A stretch of 64,000 nucleotides of DNA, taken from contig RXOD01003802.1 in NCBI GenBank assembly GCA_005223375.1, positions 1-64,000 of the forward strand, given 5' to 3'. The notes under the pieces are model-generated. The model was given only the letters and a program-made list of their open reading frames with translations. It had not been told where the DNA came from and ran no database searches. The position numbers were made by a program, and so were the translations under genes. The stretch is from Amoebophrya sp. AT5.2 (lineage: Eukaryota > Sar > Dinophyceae > Syndiniales > Amoebophryaceae). Of the stretch, positions 1 to 9,700 are shown in pieces. Each line of letters begins with the position of its first letter. The stretch's first letter is position 1.

Positions 1-13
1 CGCAAATCGGGCC

Positions 14-105
14 GACGTGATTAATGAACTTGCGTGAGTTGCAGCTACGTGATTATTCAAATTACGTGATTATGATTACGTGATTATGAACCATTGACGT
101 GATTT
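14..105. repeat. short direct repeats of ACGTGATT
   Basis: The motif ACGTGATT occurs five times in about 90 bases, at roughly 15, 47, 64, 78 and 96, with irregular spacing. The spacing is too uneven for a tandem satellite, and no protein is encoded here. It could be a small cluster of binding sites or simple AT-rich drift. Confidence 0.6.
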
Positions 106-341
106 CCACTTCTACCGAAAATAATAGTTCCGCGTGTTCACGCCCATGAATATGGTTGGAGATGGATCTATTCATTGCATGGCCGTTGCATTGCTCGTGT
201 TAGACGAGTGAGGAGCAGAAAAAAAAATAAAAATGAGACACAAGTACAACTCTCTGGAACAAAGCGAGTCTCCTGTACGAATATCAGGGCTCACGATGCG
301 ATGCAACGAGCAGGAAAGACTAAGTCAGTGTATGTTTGTAA

Positions 342-653
342 CTAAGTACCCCATAGTTCCTTGAAGGACGTAGCCTTCTGCTGTTCGTCGTGCTCTCCAG
401 TATCGGTTTCCCGAGCGGAATCATCGGAATTTGGCCCGCCGCTTTCATCGAGTTCGTTGGGTTCTGTCAGGAAATTCAGAAGTTTGGGCGACAACTCGAG
501 TTCCGCAGACTCGAGGTCGTCTAGTGACGCAACCACAACCGGGGACTTTGGCGCAAGGGAAGCAGTGGAGTCCGCGTGCTCGCCAGCTCCCTCCTCCTCC
601 TGCAAGTCGTGAGTAAGCACGGTCAAGTTCCGCAGCAGGTTCGGGTCAAGCAT
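342..653 (-). CDS. small acidic hypothetical protein (103 aa)
   Basis: A complete single-exon frame of 103 codons. The ATG lies in an ACAAAATG context, shared with three better supported genes here (17204-18990, 20577-24131 and, with one more A, 49188-49703), which favours this start. The protein is strongly acidic (runs such as LQEEEGAGEH and DSARETDTGEHDE), lacks cysteine and membrane segments, and ends in KELWGT. A short amphipathic stretch, SPKLLNFLTEPNEL, may be a helix. I do not recognise a family. It could also be the first or only visible exon of a longer gene, since the window begins only 341 bases downstream. Coding status rests on frame length, start context and agreement with the strand of all neighbours. 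Confidence 0.45.
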   Translation of the reverse strand: MLDPNLLRNLTVLTHDLQEEEGAGEHADSTASLAPKSPVVVASLDDLESAELELSPKLLNFLTEPNELDESGGPNSDDSARETDTGEHDEQQKATSFKELWGT

Positions 654-1708
654 TTTGTCCAGCTACGTACAAACTAACAACTTGGACTTTAGAGTTAGAG
701 AAGAACCCCGCGGCCGCCGCGAGGACAATAAAGAAGACAGAGCCGCCCGGAGCAGGGGCTGCGTTCCTCCTCGGTCGATCTCCACATGCTACTGTTCTTT
801 TCTCAGCGAAGACCAATTAATTCCTGAAATCTATTTCTAGGCGACGCAATTGCGCCGGGTAGGGCTAGGGGCTGCATCCGCTTCCGGTTCCCTCGCTCCT
901 CGCTGCGACTGACTATCTATCCACTCTTTCTCGAGGTGCCCCTTCGCTCTGTGGGATCGTTTTTATCTCACGACTACTACAACTTTCAAGTACGGCAAAG
1001 ATGCGAACCGAAAACGGGCGAGCGACGACGGAGTCTGTGTTGGTGTCCCGTGATGACAGAGGCGGGGGTATAGTTATCTTGTTCATGAACATGATTCATG
1101 TGTTTAATTTTATTTTCAGTGTTCTTATCTTGAACTTGATGTTTATTCCACAGCCATACGTGTGGCCGTGGCCGTGCGGGCGCCGAGCGGTTTGTTTCTG
1201 CTTCTTTGGTAAGATCTCGAACCTCAGCCTCACGGGGAGATCAAACGAAAGCATGAAGATGCATCATGCAAAGGAAGTCGCTAGAAGTCGTCTGAGGAGT
1301 AGTTCATTTGTATCGTGTTTTGTTGCCTCGTCCTCCTGCTCCTCCTGTTGCTTTACACGTTGTGGGCTAGTGCTATTCTACTTCTACTTGGTAAAAGCTG
1401 AGTGACAACTACAAGGTTATCAAAAATAAATGTAGTCTGAAATGCGTCTGTGTTCAGTTCTTCCTGATCCTGTTCCATACCTCCTCGCGAAGAAAATTTG
1501 CTTTTACTATTTTTATCTATCAATCCCTAGTACGATCTCGTTCTCGATCATAGGTACTTCTGTTTTATCTTACAGCGCGACCACGATTACCTCGCGAGCC
1601 AGGAGAGGGGTTTATTGGCGGGCAGCAGGCTGCTTCTGTAAAGCTGGCCCCGCCCTGTATTAAAAAATGGGTCAACAGTTGTTTTCAGGTTGTAGCTCCC
1701 CCGATAAC
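654..1708. other. intergenic region, no supported gene
   Basis: Overlapping frames on both strands here have no recognisable domains and a composition like surrounding noncoding DNA. The segment near 1080-1400 is T-rich. It would hold the 3' end of the ADP-ribosylglycohydrolase transcript and the upstream region of the small acidic gene. Confidence 0.5.
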
Positions 1709-3511
1709 TCACAGCTCTCCGTGCGCACGTCCGCCGCCCACGTCCAGGAGTGGCAGGGCCGCCAGGTGCCGTTCGACCGCCTCCCACGCGTTCAGTGTGG
1801 TGAGGTACTTTTCTGAGATCCCGGAGACCCCGTGGTAAGCGCCGAGCACCATGCCGATTGGGATCGAGCGGGAGGCGTTGTCTCCACCAACCATGGCGTT
1901 CTGCTGGACTCCAGCCAGAAAGTCGTCCTCATACTTCAGGATCATGTAGATGGCGGAAGGCATTGTCCCCTCGGTCGGGGACGCCTTGCCGACCTGGATT
2001 TAGATAGAGAAACACTTTGGAGAATATGAATTGGAATTCGACTCTGTAGAGCTGCTTTATCGGCATCATCTTGATCAGATCATGGCCACGCGGTATTCGG
2101 CCGATTAGCCGCCAGCTTTTTCGCCGTGTACATTGGCCAACGCCCTGGCGGTGACGCAGAGCCGCGACGCCGTTTCACCTTCTGATCAGCGCGAGGTCGG
2201 CACGCCGACGATCTTGATCACCCCGGAGTTTCATAGTGGAGGTACGACTACGACTACGAAAACGAATGGGAATGCGATCAGACTACTAAGTAAGTACTTA
2301 TTCTTAGATGAGAACGCAGTCGCACTAGCAGCAGTAGCACCTTGATCGGCTCGGTCTTCCCGACCTCCCAAAGCCTTGCCATGGAGGTCATCGCCAAGTC
2401 ATCAACGAATTCCTCTTTCGCAAGCTTGCTTCCGGGTTTCTTCACTTCCTCGAACTTCGCCTTGCCCTTCTCGCACTGTTTCGCGACGAAAGCGTGCGCT
2501 CTCATCTGGGCACAAGTCGCGTCAATCGCCACGGACGGCTTTAGCGACTTGAAGATTATCTGATTCAGGACGAGGAAGGAAATCGCTGAAGTGTTCACTG
2601 TTTGTAGCTTCTGGAGACGGGAAAGAAGGCACAATAGCATGACCATGAGCAACAACTATAGATAGTCTGTAATTTTTATGAGGGTGTTGAACAACTTGAG
2701 CGTGAAGACCTACCACATGAATCATTGTTCAATGCACCTTGTGCGTCACCCTGGTAAAGAATTCGCTCCCCACCAGCGCTTCTTCGTTCCGGTGCGTGAA
2801 ACTCACTTTTCGTGCTGCTTCCGCTGCTTTGTCCTCGTCATCGAATGCCCCGAAAATCCCCGCCGAGCGCACCGCCATCGCGTTCGACATTCCTCCCAGA
2901 TTCGCGGTCGGCGTGCCGCTTGCCACTTGTTGCAGCGTTTGCTTCGTCTGCGTGCACCTCCAAGCCCCCCACTTGTTCGACTCCAACCGTTCCCGCCACA
3001 TCGGAATGAATCGCTGCTCCAGATCCACGGGTGTGTTAAGTGGCAACTTCGGGTCCCCAAGGGACTCTTCCCGGCTTGCTAGGTACTCTAGGACCAGCCG
3101 GTTGTATTCACCGTAGTCGGTTTGGTCCCCGGCTCTCTGCCCGGGGTGGTAGTTACGGCGCCCCCAGCCCACGCCGTGCGTGGAGCCACCCATGCGCTCC
3201 CCTGGACCTAGGTACCTGTCGATCGCCTGGTTCCCATAGGCGGCTTTGATGACCTTGGCGTCGTACTCGTAGTGGCTCCCGAGACAAAGCGCATCCGCCA
3301 CGAGCGCGCCGGCGAGGGCTCCTTTGATTCGGTCGGGCAGCTGGTTGCCCGTGGCGGTCGCCTTCGTGTCCGCAGAGAGCTGTCCACTAGCGGAAAGGGT
3401 GGAAACAGACGCGGTGACGAGGAGAAGCGACCGCGGCATCATCTTCTGGCGCCGCGACCCAGCAATACGGGCCAGGGGGAACGACATAGGGCACCAAGAG
3501 TTGCGCTTCAT
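1709..3511 (-). CDS. ADP-ribosylglycohydrolase family protein, J1-crystallin type
   Basis: Three exons, 3511-2738, 2559-2341 and 1993-1709, join in phase 0 to give 425 aa; both introns are GT-AG (GTGCAT and GTGCTA donors, CAG acceptors). An N-terminal hydrophobic stretch near residues 24-45 could be a signal peptide. The family core begins at DRIKGALAGALVADALCLG, followed by GDQTDYGEY and, in exon 3, MVGGDNASRS. Members of this superfamily bind two magnesium ions and cleave ADP-ribose from proteins or small molecules. Here the usual GGDTD-type metal motif reads GGDNAS, and the first metal motif is GDQTDYGEY, as in the J1-crystallin/SelJ branch, where hydrolase activity is uncertain. Family membership is clear; catalytic activity and substrate are not. 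Confidence 0.88.
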
Positions 3512-3672
3512 TTCTGGAAGTCTTTGAGGTCGTAGTCGTGCAGCTCGTGCACGTGCTCGTGCTGATCTAGACGCTAGCTTACGTCTCCGTCGGTCTGAAA
3601 TGAGCTACCAGACTCGACTGAGCAAATACAAAGTGGCTGCTACCACGTTGAGTTGGCTCCTCCTCGCTTGAT

Positions 3673-4113
3673 TCACGACGCGATCAGAAACAAAACTTCA
3701 GGATCATCTTCAGGTCGACTATTCGCTGTTACCGGAAACAAAGTTAGAGCGTGTTTTTTCATTTCCGAAAAAAAAAAAAACAGCCGACGAAAGAGACGCG
3801 CACACACACACACACACACAGGCGAGAACTTCTGTCCACCCAGGAAAACTCGACACAGAGAAAGAGCCTCGCGTGTTTCCTGGTGGAAAGTGAGCAGACC
3901 GATAGCGACGATCGGTTTTGGAAGATTTTCCATCACTCTCACTTTGAATAAGTAGGTACAGTAGTCTGCTTGTTCTTCATCGAGCTGTTTGAATAAACTG
4001 CTTGAGCGTCTTTCGCGGTCCGCTAGCATTGACAGATGCCAATCCTGCCGACGAGCACGGGGAGCACATCGATCTAGCAGCCACGGCCACTCGTCGGAGC
4101 TCACGCATGTCAT
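3673..4113 (-). CDS. small hypothetical protein, two exons (68 aa)
   Basis: Exon 1 is 4113-3960 and exon 2 is 3725-3673. The donor GTACCT and acceptor AACAG match in phase 1 and give a 68-residue protein ending in VLFLIAS. The 234-base intron contains the (CA)n tract and a pyrimidine run, so the longer unspliced frame through it is probably not protein. The product is charged (RERRSSSLFKQLDEEQ) with no membrane segment or known domain. No family recognised. The model depends on phase agreement only, so the 3' exon could be wrong. Confidence 0.4.
   Translation of the reverse strand: MTCVSSDEWPWLLDRCAPRARRQDWHLSMLADRERRSSSLFKQLDEEQADYCTYLFKVRVMENLPKPIVAIGLLTFHQETREALSLCRVFLGGQKFSPVCVCVCARLFRRLFFFFSEMKKHALTLFPVTANSRPEDDPEVLFLIAS
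3800..3820. repeat. (CA)n microsatellite, about ten units
   Basis: An uninterrupted CA dinucleotide tract beside an A-run of about twelve bases at 3769-3780. It lies inside the predicted intron of the 3673-4113 gene. Confidence 0.95.
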
Positions 4114-4794
4114 TTGTTTCGCTTGTTGTTAGTTGGAGAATCTAAAGACTAGGACTACCGCAGCAGGCATGCACAGACCGACGTCCGTCATTTGACTAGG
4201 CATTTAGTGTAGTGGAAATTTTTGCTAGGAGCGACGATTGGAATTGACTGCGACTGGCAGCACGTTTGTCATTGCGCTATACCTGGAAGTTACTCAACAT
4301 TAAAGCCGGGCGATAGTGGATGCAATGAAGATGAAGCCCATTTTCCGATAGCATATTAATCTGCAATACATGGTCCCAGCAATCAGAACCGTCTTGCTAT
4401 CGTGAATCGTATATGAAGAAGCAAGGAGTTGGAGTCGCTGGTTTGTACAAGAAGCAGGGCGGGACGCTAATATATATATTTGCTTTGATCTCTTTCTCTG
4501 GTGGAGGAACTCATGCTGGAATCGTACGTTTTCGGTTTCCTGCGCCAAACATAGCAGGAGCCGCTTGCTTCATCTAGGACTACTTGGATGGTTACTTGTT
4601 TTGTTGATTGGAAGTTATTGTTTCTGTAGTTTCATTTCGGATGATGTAGTAGTCTTCTCGTCTTCAGAGGAAAGACAGTGTCGTAGAATCTGATGAATGT
4701 GCCAGCCCTCAGCCACTACGTAGAACCGCAACCGCGAGATGCAAGGTCGCACATGGGTCCTCGTCAACCATTCTGAGAATGCGCGTAGTTAACC
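4114..4794. other. intergenic region, no supported gene
   Basis: AT-rich sequence with no convincing exon. The minus-strand frame at 4300-4548 shows no domain and no supporting splice sites. Confidence 0.5.
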
Positions 4795-5259
4795 TTACGC
4801 GACCTCGGGCAACCGATCTTTTTTCAGCATGCGTTGCATAAGGTCGATCTGGAGATGGCGGCGGGATCGGAGGTACGTTGGCGAGTTTTTGGCGTTCCAA
4901 GCATACATGCAGGCAAAGCTGCAGCATCTCGCCACCACTGCCGGTTTACCTGGTTGACAAATGATTCCGTTCGTTGGCGACGAGCAAGAGCAAGACAGTG
5001 CAGGCAAAGTAGTGTGCAAAGAACTGATGCAAATAAATGAATTTCCTACTAGCCGCCCGCAATAAAACACAAAGAACAGATGCAGAAACGAATAGAGGGA
5101 GCCTGCCAAAGCGAAAAGAAAACCTCCTTCTTCATGTCCCTGCTCCATGACTGCTTTCAGCTCAGACATGCTTGTTTTTCGAGGTTTACTCTGCTGCACG
5201 TCTGGTATTCCGCGCGGTCCCGGAATCAGTGAATCGGCTGACGGGGTCGCAAGCGCCAC
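4795..5259 (-). CDS. small hypothetical protein with a GC-AG intron (103 aa)
   Basis: Exon 1 (5259-5103) and exon 2 (4949-4795) join in phase 1 across a 153-base intron whose donor reads GGCAG|GCTCCC and whose acceptor reads ACCAG, a GC-AG intron. The spliced protein has 103 residues. The unspliced frame also stays open, but the intervening part has a hydrophobic, unrelated composition. The C-terminal half carries CCSFACMYAW and then a basic helical stretch, YLRSRRHLQIDLMQRMLKK. It resembles a small organellar or complex-associated subunit in size and charge, but that is impression only; I do not recognise a family. Confidence 0.5.
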   Translation of the reverse strand: MALATPSADSLIPGPRGIPDVQQSKPRKTSMSELKAVMEQGHEEGGFLFALAGSLYSFLHLFFVFYCGRLVGNSFICISSLHTTLPALSCSCSSPTNGIICQPGKPAVVARCCSFACMYAWNAKNSPTYLRSRRHLQIDLMQRMLKKDRLPEVA

Positions 5260-6032
5260 GTTCGCAAATTCGGTTCTGTTTTTCGGAAGGATTGAGTGAA
5301 AAGGATATCATTTTCGCAGGAGGTCAGAGAAACGTATGCATGGATATTGACCTAGCCATCTTCACTGCGAATTGTGTTCTGTGTGCAAAGTGGACGTTTC
5401 TTTCCATACTGGCACCAGAAGCAGAAAAGCAAGACTGAAGAAGACATCAAACAGCAAAGTGTACGAATCGAGCGCCCGCTGCACGGAGGCTGGCATGTCC
5501 TTCTCGAGTTCGAGCTCTATGGGCTGTGTCGTGTACGTACCGCACCTGTGCATGAAAGAAAGTAGTGGTACGGTCAGATTTTTCCGTTGATGTGGTGGCC
5601 CCTTTTGCTTCGTGTCGTCGTTCCTCATTAAGGTAGATGTAGTACTACGTTGTAGGCAGTAGAGCACTAGGAGTAGGTCCGTTGTTTTCTACGCTGAAAA
5701 AGCAAGTAGCCAAGGAAGTAGGTAGGGGTACCAGTCGCAGCTCACGCCGCACGACCCTCGCGGATTAAAGAGCGATCCTGAGGTAACCATCGGCGCAGAT
5801 TTCGGTCTCGTGCTTAGTGCGGCTCCGCCAGAGGCGGAGCGTCGACCGCTTTGCGACGTCGGTCTTGACCGCGTGCTTAGTCTACTTGGCGATCCGTTAT
5901 TTTGTTCAGTAGTTGATGGCGCCGTAACCGCGAGGCGCTCCTGTGATCGTTTTGTTGTTTAGCTTTCTTCGTGTACTAGGACGTCGTCGGTATAGTAGGG
6001 TGAAACGAACTACCGATATACATTTTCTATAT
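5260..6032. other. gap with a possible unassigned exon and a GC-rich hairpin
   Basis: A minus-strand stretch near 5560-5440, after an acceptor-like TGCACAG, reads as plausible protein (PIELELEKDMPASVQ). It could be a further 3' exon of the coiled-coil gene, but I could not find a donor with matching phase that also keeps its final exon. The rest looks noncoding. Confidence 0.3.
5820..5841. repeat. GC-rich inverted repeat (hairpin)
   Basis: GCTCCGCC and GGCGGAGC are perfectly complementary with a three-base loop, AGA. The sequence around it, including two GTGCTTAG copies, does not fit a tRNA or 5S gene that I can recognise. Confidence 0.55.
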
Positions 6033-8133
6033 TTAATTTATGAAATCAAAAATCATGTATATCAAGGTCGTGTGTAAAAGCATATGTACCGGCTTCTGGC
6101 CCATGATCAGGGTGTAGAACGTTTCCGAGGACGATTCTGGAAAGGAGTCGACAACCCGAACGTCCCGGCCGAAATCGTCTGTGTCTCGTGTCCGGAAGCT
6201 CACCTGCCCTGGACCCTCGTAGCTGGTGAGTTGGAGTTTGAGTTTGACCACGCAACCACGCAGTCTGAGTCCTCTCGAAGTCGAAAGAAGAAGAACAAGT
6301 ACGTACTAGGTGGTGCACATCCGCATACTCATACACGTAGTTGAATGATAGATAGTAGACTAGATACTTTCTTAATTCGCTTTCTCTTCCACATATTTTT
6401 CCTCAATATTTTTCGGTTCTCCACCGGGTCCGGCGAACAAACCACACCTCCACATACGAAATGGTCTTAAAACTCGACAACCAAAATAAAACGCAGTCGC
6501 AGACGCATAGTGTTGCAAAATGATACAGTGCTGGCCTGGTTCTTCCCGACGGTGACCCAGGATCCTTCTTCGACTCTATTTCCACCAGGTGTCGCACCCG
6601 ATAGATGTGCTGCAAAAACGGCGGCCGCATTACCACTAGTGCTTGTCGCTGCACCTTTTCCAGTCGCTGTAGCGCGGTCTTCACGCGGCTTTTCAGCCGT
6701 TCCCTGTCCGTTTCGCGGTTGGCCTCCTCCTTCCGGCGGTGGCGCTGCATCTTATCGACGATGCCGTTGATCTGCCGTGTCTGCTGGCAGACCTTCCAAC
6801 TCAGCTTCAGGCTCTTCTCGCGCTCGATCTCCCGTTTGAACCGCATGGTTTGCACCTTAGGTAAGGAGAGTATCTAAAAAATCTATAAGAAAGCAGCTGT
6901 AGTAGAGCTAGGCTTTTAGACTTTTAACTCGTCGAGTCCTATGTATGGCCTTCGAATTCGATGCATCATGTTGTACCTGTTCGAGTTTTTTTCCCGCGTC
7001 CACTACTTTCAGCGCTTCGTTGAATGCGCCCGCGCTTTTCATTCGTGGCTCCTGCTGGAACAATTCCAGAAGCGCGGAGGAGTAGTGTGGCTTTTTCTTG
7101 CCGTAGTTTCGCTCCAGGTTCTCGAACTCGAACGCGAGATCCTGTGCCTGCCGCGACTGCAGATCGCCGATCGAATACGCGATTTGGGTATCCAAATCCT
7201 CCACCTGCGCGTCCCACAGATCAGTCAGCCGCCGCGCCTCCCGAATCAAAGAACTTCGCACCTGCGGAAAAAGCAAAACAATTTATTACTTAGAACGAAG
7301 CAAGTGCTCGGCCTCGGTTTGTTTTGTCATCCCCCAATCAAAGATTGGTTGCAATCTCACTAGACTACCTACGTACAGGCGTATCTATCTGAAACTGAAT
7401 TCTATACAGGTCGAATAATATTATCAAGCCAGCAGGCCGGGACCGGAAGTACCTCCCCCCTTGTGGCTACTTGCTTCCCCTCCACTTCGGACTTGATATC
7501 CGATATCAACCACTCTATTGATGCTTTAGCCTGCGTATCCATCGAAGCCAGCACGTCGTACAAGGCTTCGTACCGAATCTGGAGACAGAGTGTTTTTATA
7601 TGATGACTGATACTAGATACTTGATGATGATGATTTTCATTTACGATTCGCGGAAAACAAGACAAGTGTAAGCGACCGTAGGTAAATCTGTCCTGTTGAC
7701 GATACGAAACAAACTGCTGTTGAAAGTATCTATCGCATCATAAGTATGTAAACCAAACATCTTCAGAAACACAATCAAGATGTACGTTCTCGCGCAGGCC
7801 TTTGTTGATGAAGGACAGCACGTCGAATCGCTTTTTCCAGTATGTGTGAAACCTGCAAAATTTCGTTCCACCTGCCAGCTCCTTCGCCGGCAAAAAGTCC
7901 TGCGCGACAAGCCTGTCGAATGGTGATATCTGGCTCTTCTCCGCAACCAAACTCGCGGCGTACGTCTCGCACAGAGTCCGACATATGGGGCACTCGGAAA
8001 CGCTGACGTAGCTTTTTGGCGGAGATGCTGGCCGGTCGTCCTTCAGTGTAAATGCGGTAGCGGACCGTGACCGCCCGCGGCCTCCGGAGCCGACGGTTGT
8101 TGGCCGCTTGTGCTTCTTGTACGGCTGGAGCAT
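6033..8133 (-). CDS. coiled-coil protein with N-terminal Cys/His cluster, five exons
   Basis: Exons 8133-7786, 7578-7453, 7261-6977, 6855-6557 and 6222-6033 join with every phase closing and give 415 aa. Donors are GTACAT, GTACTT, GTACAA and GTCACC; all acceptors are AG. Residues 45-100 contain CPICRTLCETY and later KFCRFH, a possible zinc site. Residues from about 120 to 310 are rich in charged heptad-like sequence (EARRLTDLWDAQVEDLDTQ, KREIEREKSLKLSW), typical of a coiled coil. The C-terminal exon is a mixed globular tail with hydrophobic YMIFDFIN at the end. The layout is reminiscent of flagellar or centriolar scaffold proteins, and the neighbouring DNAAF10 gene makes that tempting, but I cannot name a family. 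The 5' end may extend into exons near 8262-8750, since the frame stays open upstream of the chosen ATG. Confidence 0.7.
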
Positions 8134-8261
8134 GGCTGCGTTGACTCGGCGGCACCTGCACGTCGAGGGGACAGTGCCTGCGGCTGGCGAGGAAGCTGGT
8201 GGAGCTGGAGGTGCTCTTGGTGGTGCTCACTACTCGTCGTTCTTGCCGCTATGGTGCCTGC

Positions 8262-8750
8262 GAAGATGATGCTCCGGATCCCCGTCACGGACGTGCGTGG
8301 GCCGCCAAAACGTTTCTTGGGTGTCCTCGGTCGTTGTTTTCCCTATAAGCAATTGCTATTCTTTTACATTAAAAATATGGCTGACGGCTTCAGCTGCGCA
8401 CGTGCAGCCGCGTTTTGCCAGCTGGCGGGGACGATCGGTCTTTCTCGGCGTTCGAGGCTCGTCGAGTACTGGACCTGAATCCCGCCTGAGTAGGGGTCAC
8501 GAGCAGCAGGCGGTTGCTGATTGCGGTCGAGTCCGTCACTGGTTCCCTCGACGGACTGCACTTCCTTGCGCGTGCCACAGGCGCTTTGCTCGCTGGAAGT
8601 AGATGGAAAAAACGGTGGAGCCCGGGTACTTACGCGCACCAGAGGATGTTCAAGAACGGCTGGTGGTGAAGATCCAGTTCGAGTTCCGTCGTGTCCGGTG
8701 CTGCCTCCTCCGCTGAGGTAGTGGCTCCAGTGCGCTCACATCCGAATGTC
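8262..8750 (-). CDS. possible upstream exons of the coiled-coil gene
   Basis: Three minus-strand segments agree in phase: 8750-8634 (acidic, TSAEEAAPDTTELELDL), 8592-8475 and 8342 to about 8262 (basic, KQRPRTPKKRF). The first two are separated by only 41 bases with a GTAAGT donor and TTCCAG acceptor, the third follows a TTATAG acceptor. They could be the 5' part of the 6033-8133 gene or a separate small gene. The junction to the ATG-containing exon would need a GC donor, so I leave it unjoined. Confidence 0.35.
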
Positions 8751-9700
8751 CTGGAATCAGCAGCACGTCCCGGTAGTCGGTGTCAATTCTTGCGCACCAA
8801 GCGACCATCCGTTAAAACATGCGCCATTCTCACCATCTTCGAAACAACTAAGTGAAAGAGACTGCTTGGTGTAGAAGAGAGCGCGCCACAAGTGAGGACC
8901 GTCCCTTTTCGCAGTGCGCGCGTAGTTGCGCTAGTGGTGGAACGACCTCTAGCACAACAACCGCGCCTTCTAGCCCGCTGGATTACCAACTTACTGCCTG
9001 ATCTGCACGCCTCGTTCTTGCCTATCCGTATTGGACAGATTCGTTTCGATCGACAAGCACGATAACGACAAACCACGAGAAAAAACGCGAAGTCGCGCGA
9101 GATAGAAGTAGCAGTCACGACGGAAAATGCTTAGCACGACGGGTACTGCTCATGATGCGCTCCTCTCGTTGATGTCGCTCGGGTCGATTATACAAGTTGC
9201 TTTCATTCACGATAAAAGAAAAGCAGGCCGAAGACTCGAAAACAACGCTGAGGGATTCATTACGAAAGAAAGTCGAAGAAAGGGATCGGTCGACACCGGC
9301 GAGGAAGCAACTCATCGCGGGATGTTTTGCAAGTTACAAAGATTTATACGTCCACCGAGGTGCTCGTGCTGAAGATGAGACGACATTCGAAGCAGGCCAA
9401 TGAGTGCAACTTCACGATGGAATCTTGTTACCAAGCAAAGACCAGGACGTCGACCAACGAACACTCCAGTCCTTCCCCCCCCACGACAGCACGAACGTCA
9501 ACGTAGATCTTCGGACTTCATCAATATCATCAAGCTCAAATTTCTGCGAACAAAGAAATGTCTTCAACAATCAGTCACGAAATACAAAAACTCATCAGTT
9601 TTATGCAAGTGAGTACAAGTAGCAGAGCACCCTCCTCGCATGTTGAACCTCGGTTTTTATTAGTTGCGCGCGGTTGGCGCGCAACGCAGAGCGTAGCACT
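8751..9700. other. intergenic region, no supported gene
   Basis: Upstream region of the coiled-coil gene and the downstream region of DNAAF10. Short frames on both strands have no domains. A basic minus-strand frame at 8783-9118 could include a first exon, but nothing confirms it. Confidence 0.4.

Noticed and set aside
5800..5900. GC-rich segment considered as a small RNA gene (snRNA, 5S or spliced leader)
   Set aside because: Only a short hairpin is present; the conserved dinoflagellate spliced-leader sequence and its splice donor were not found.
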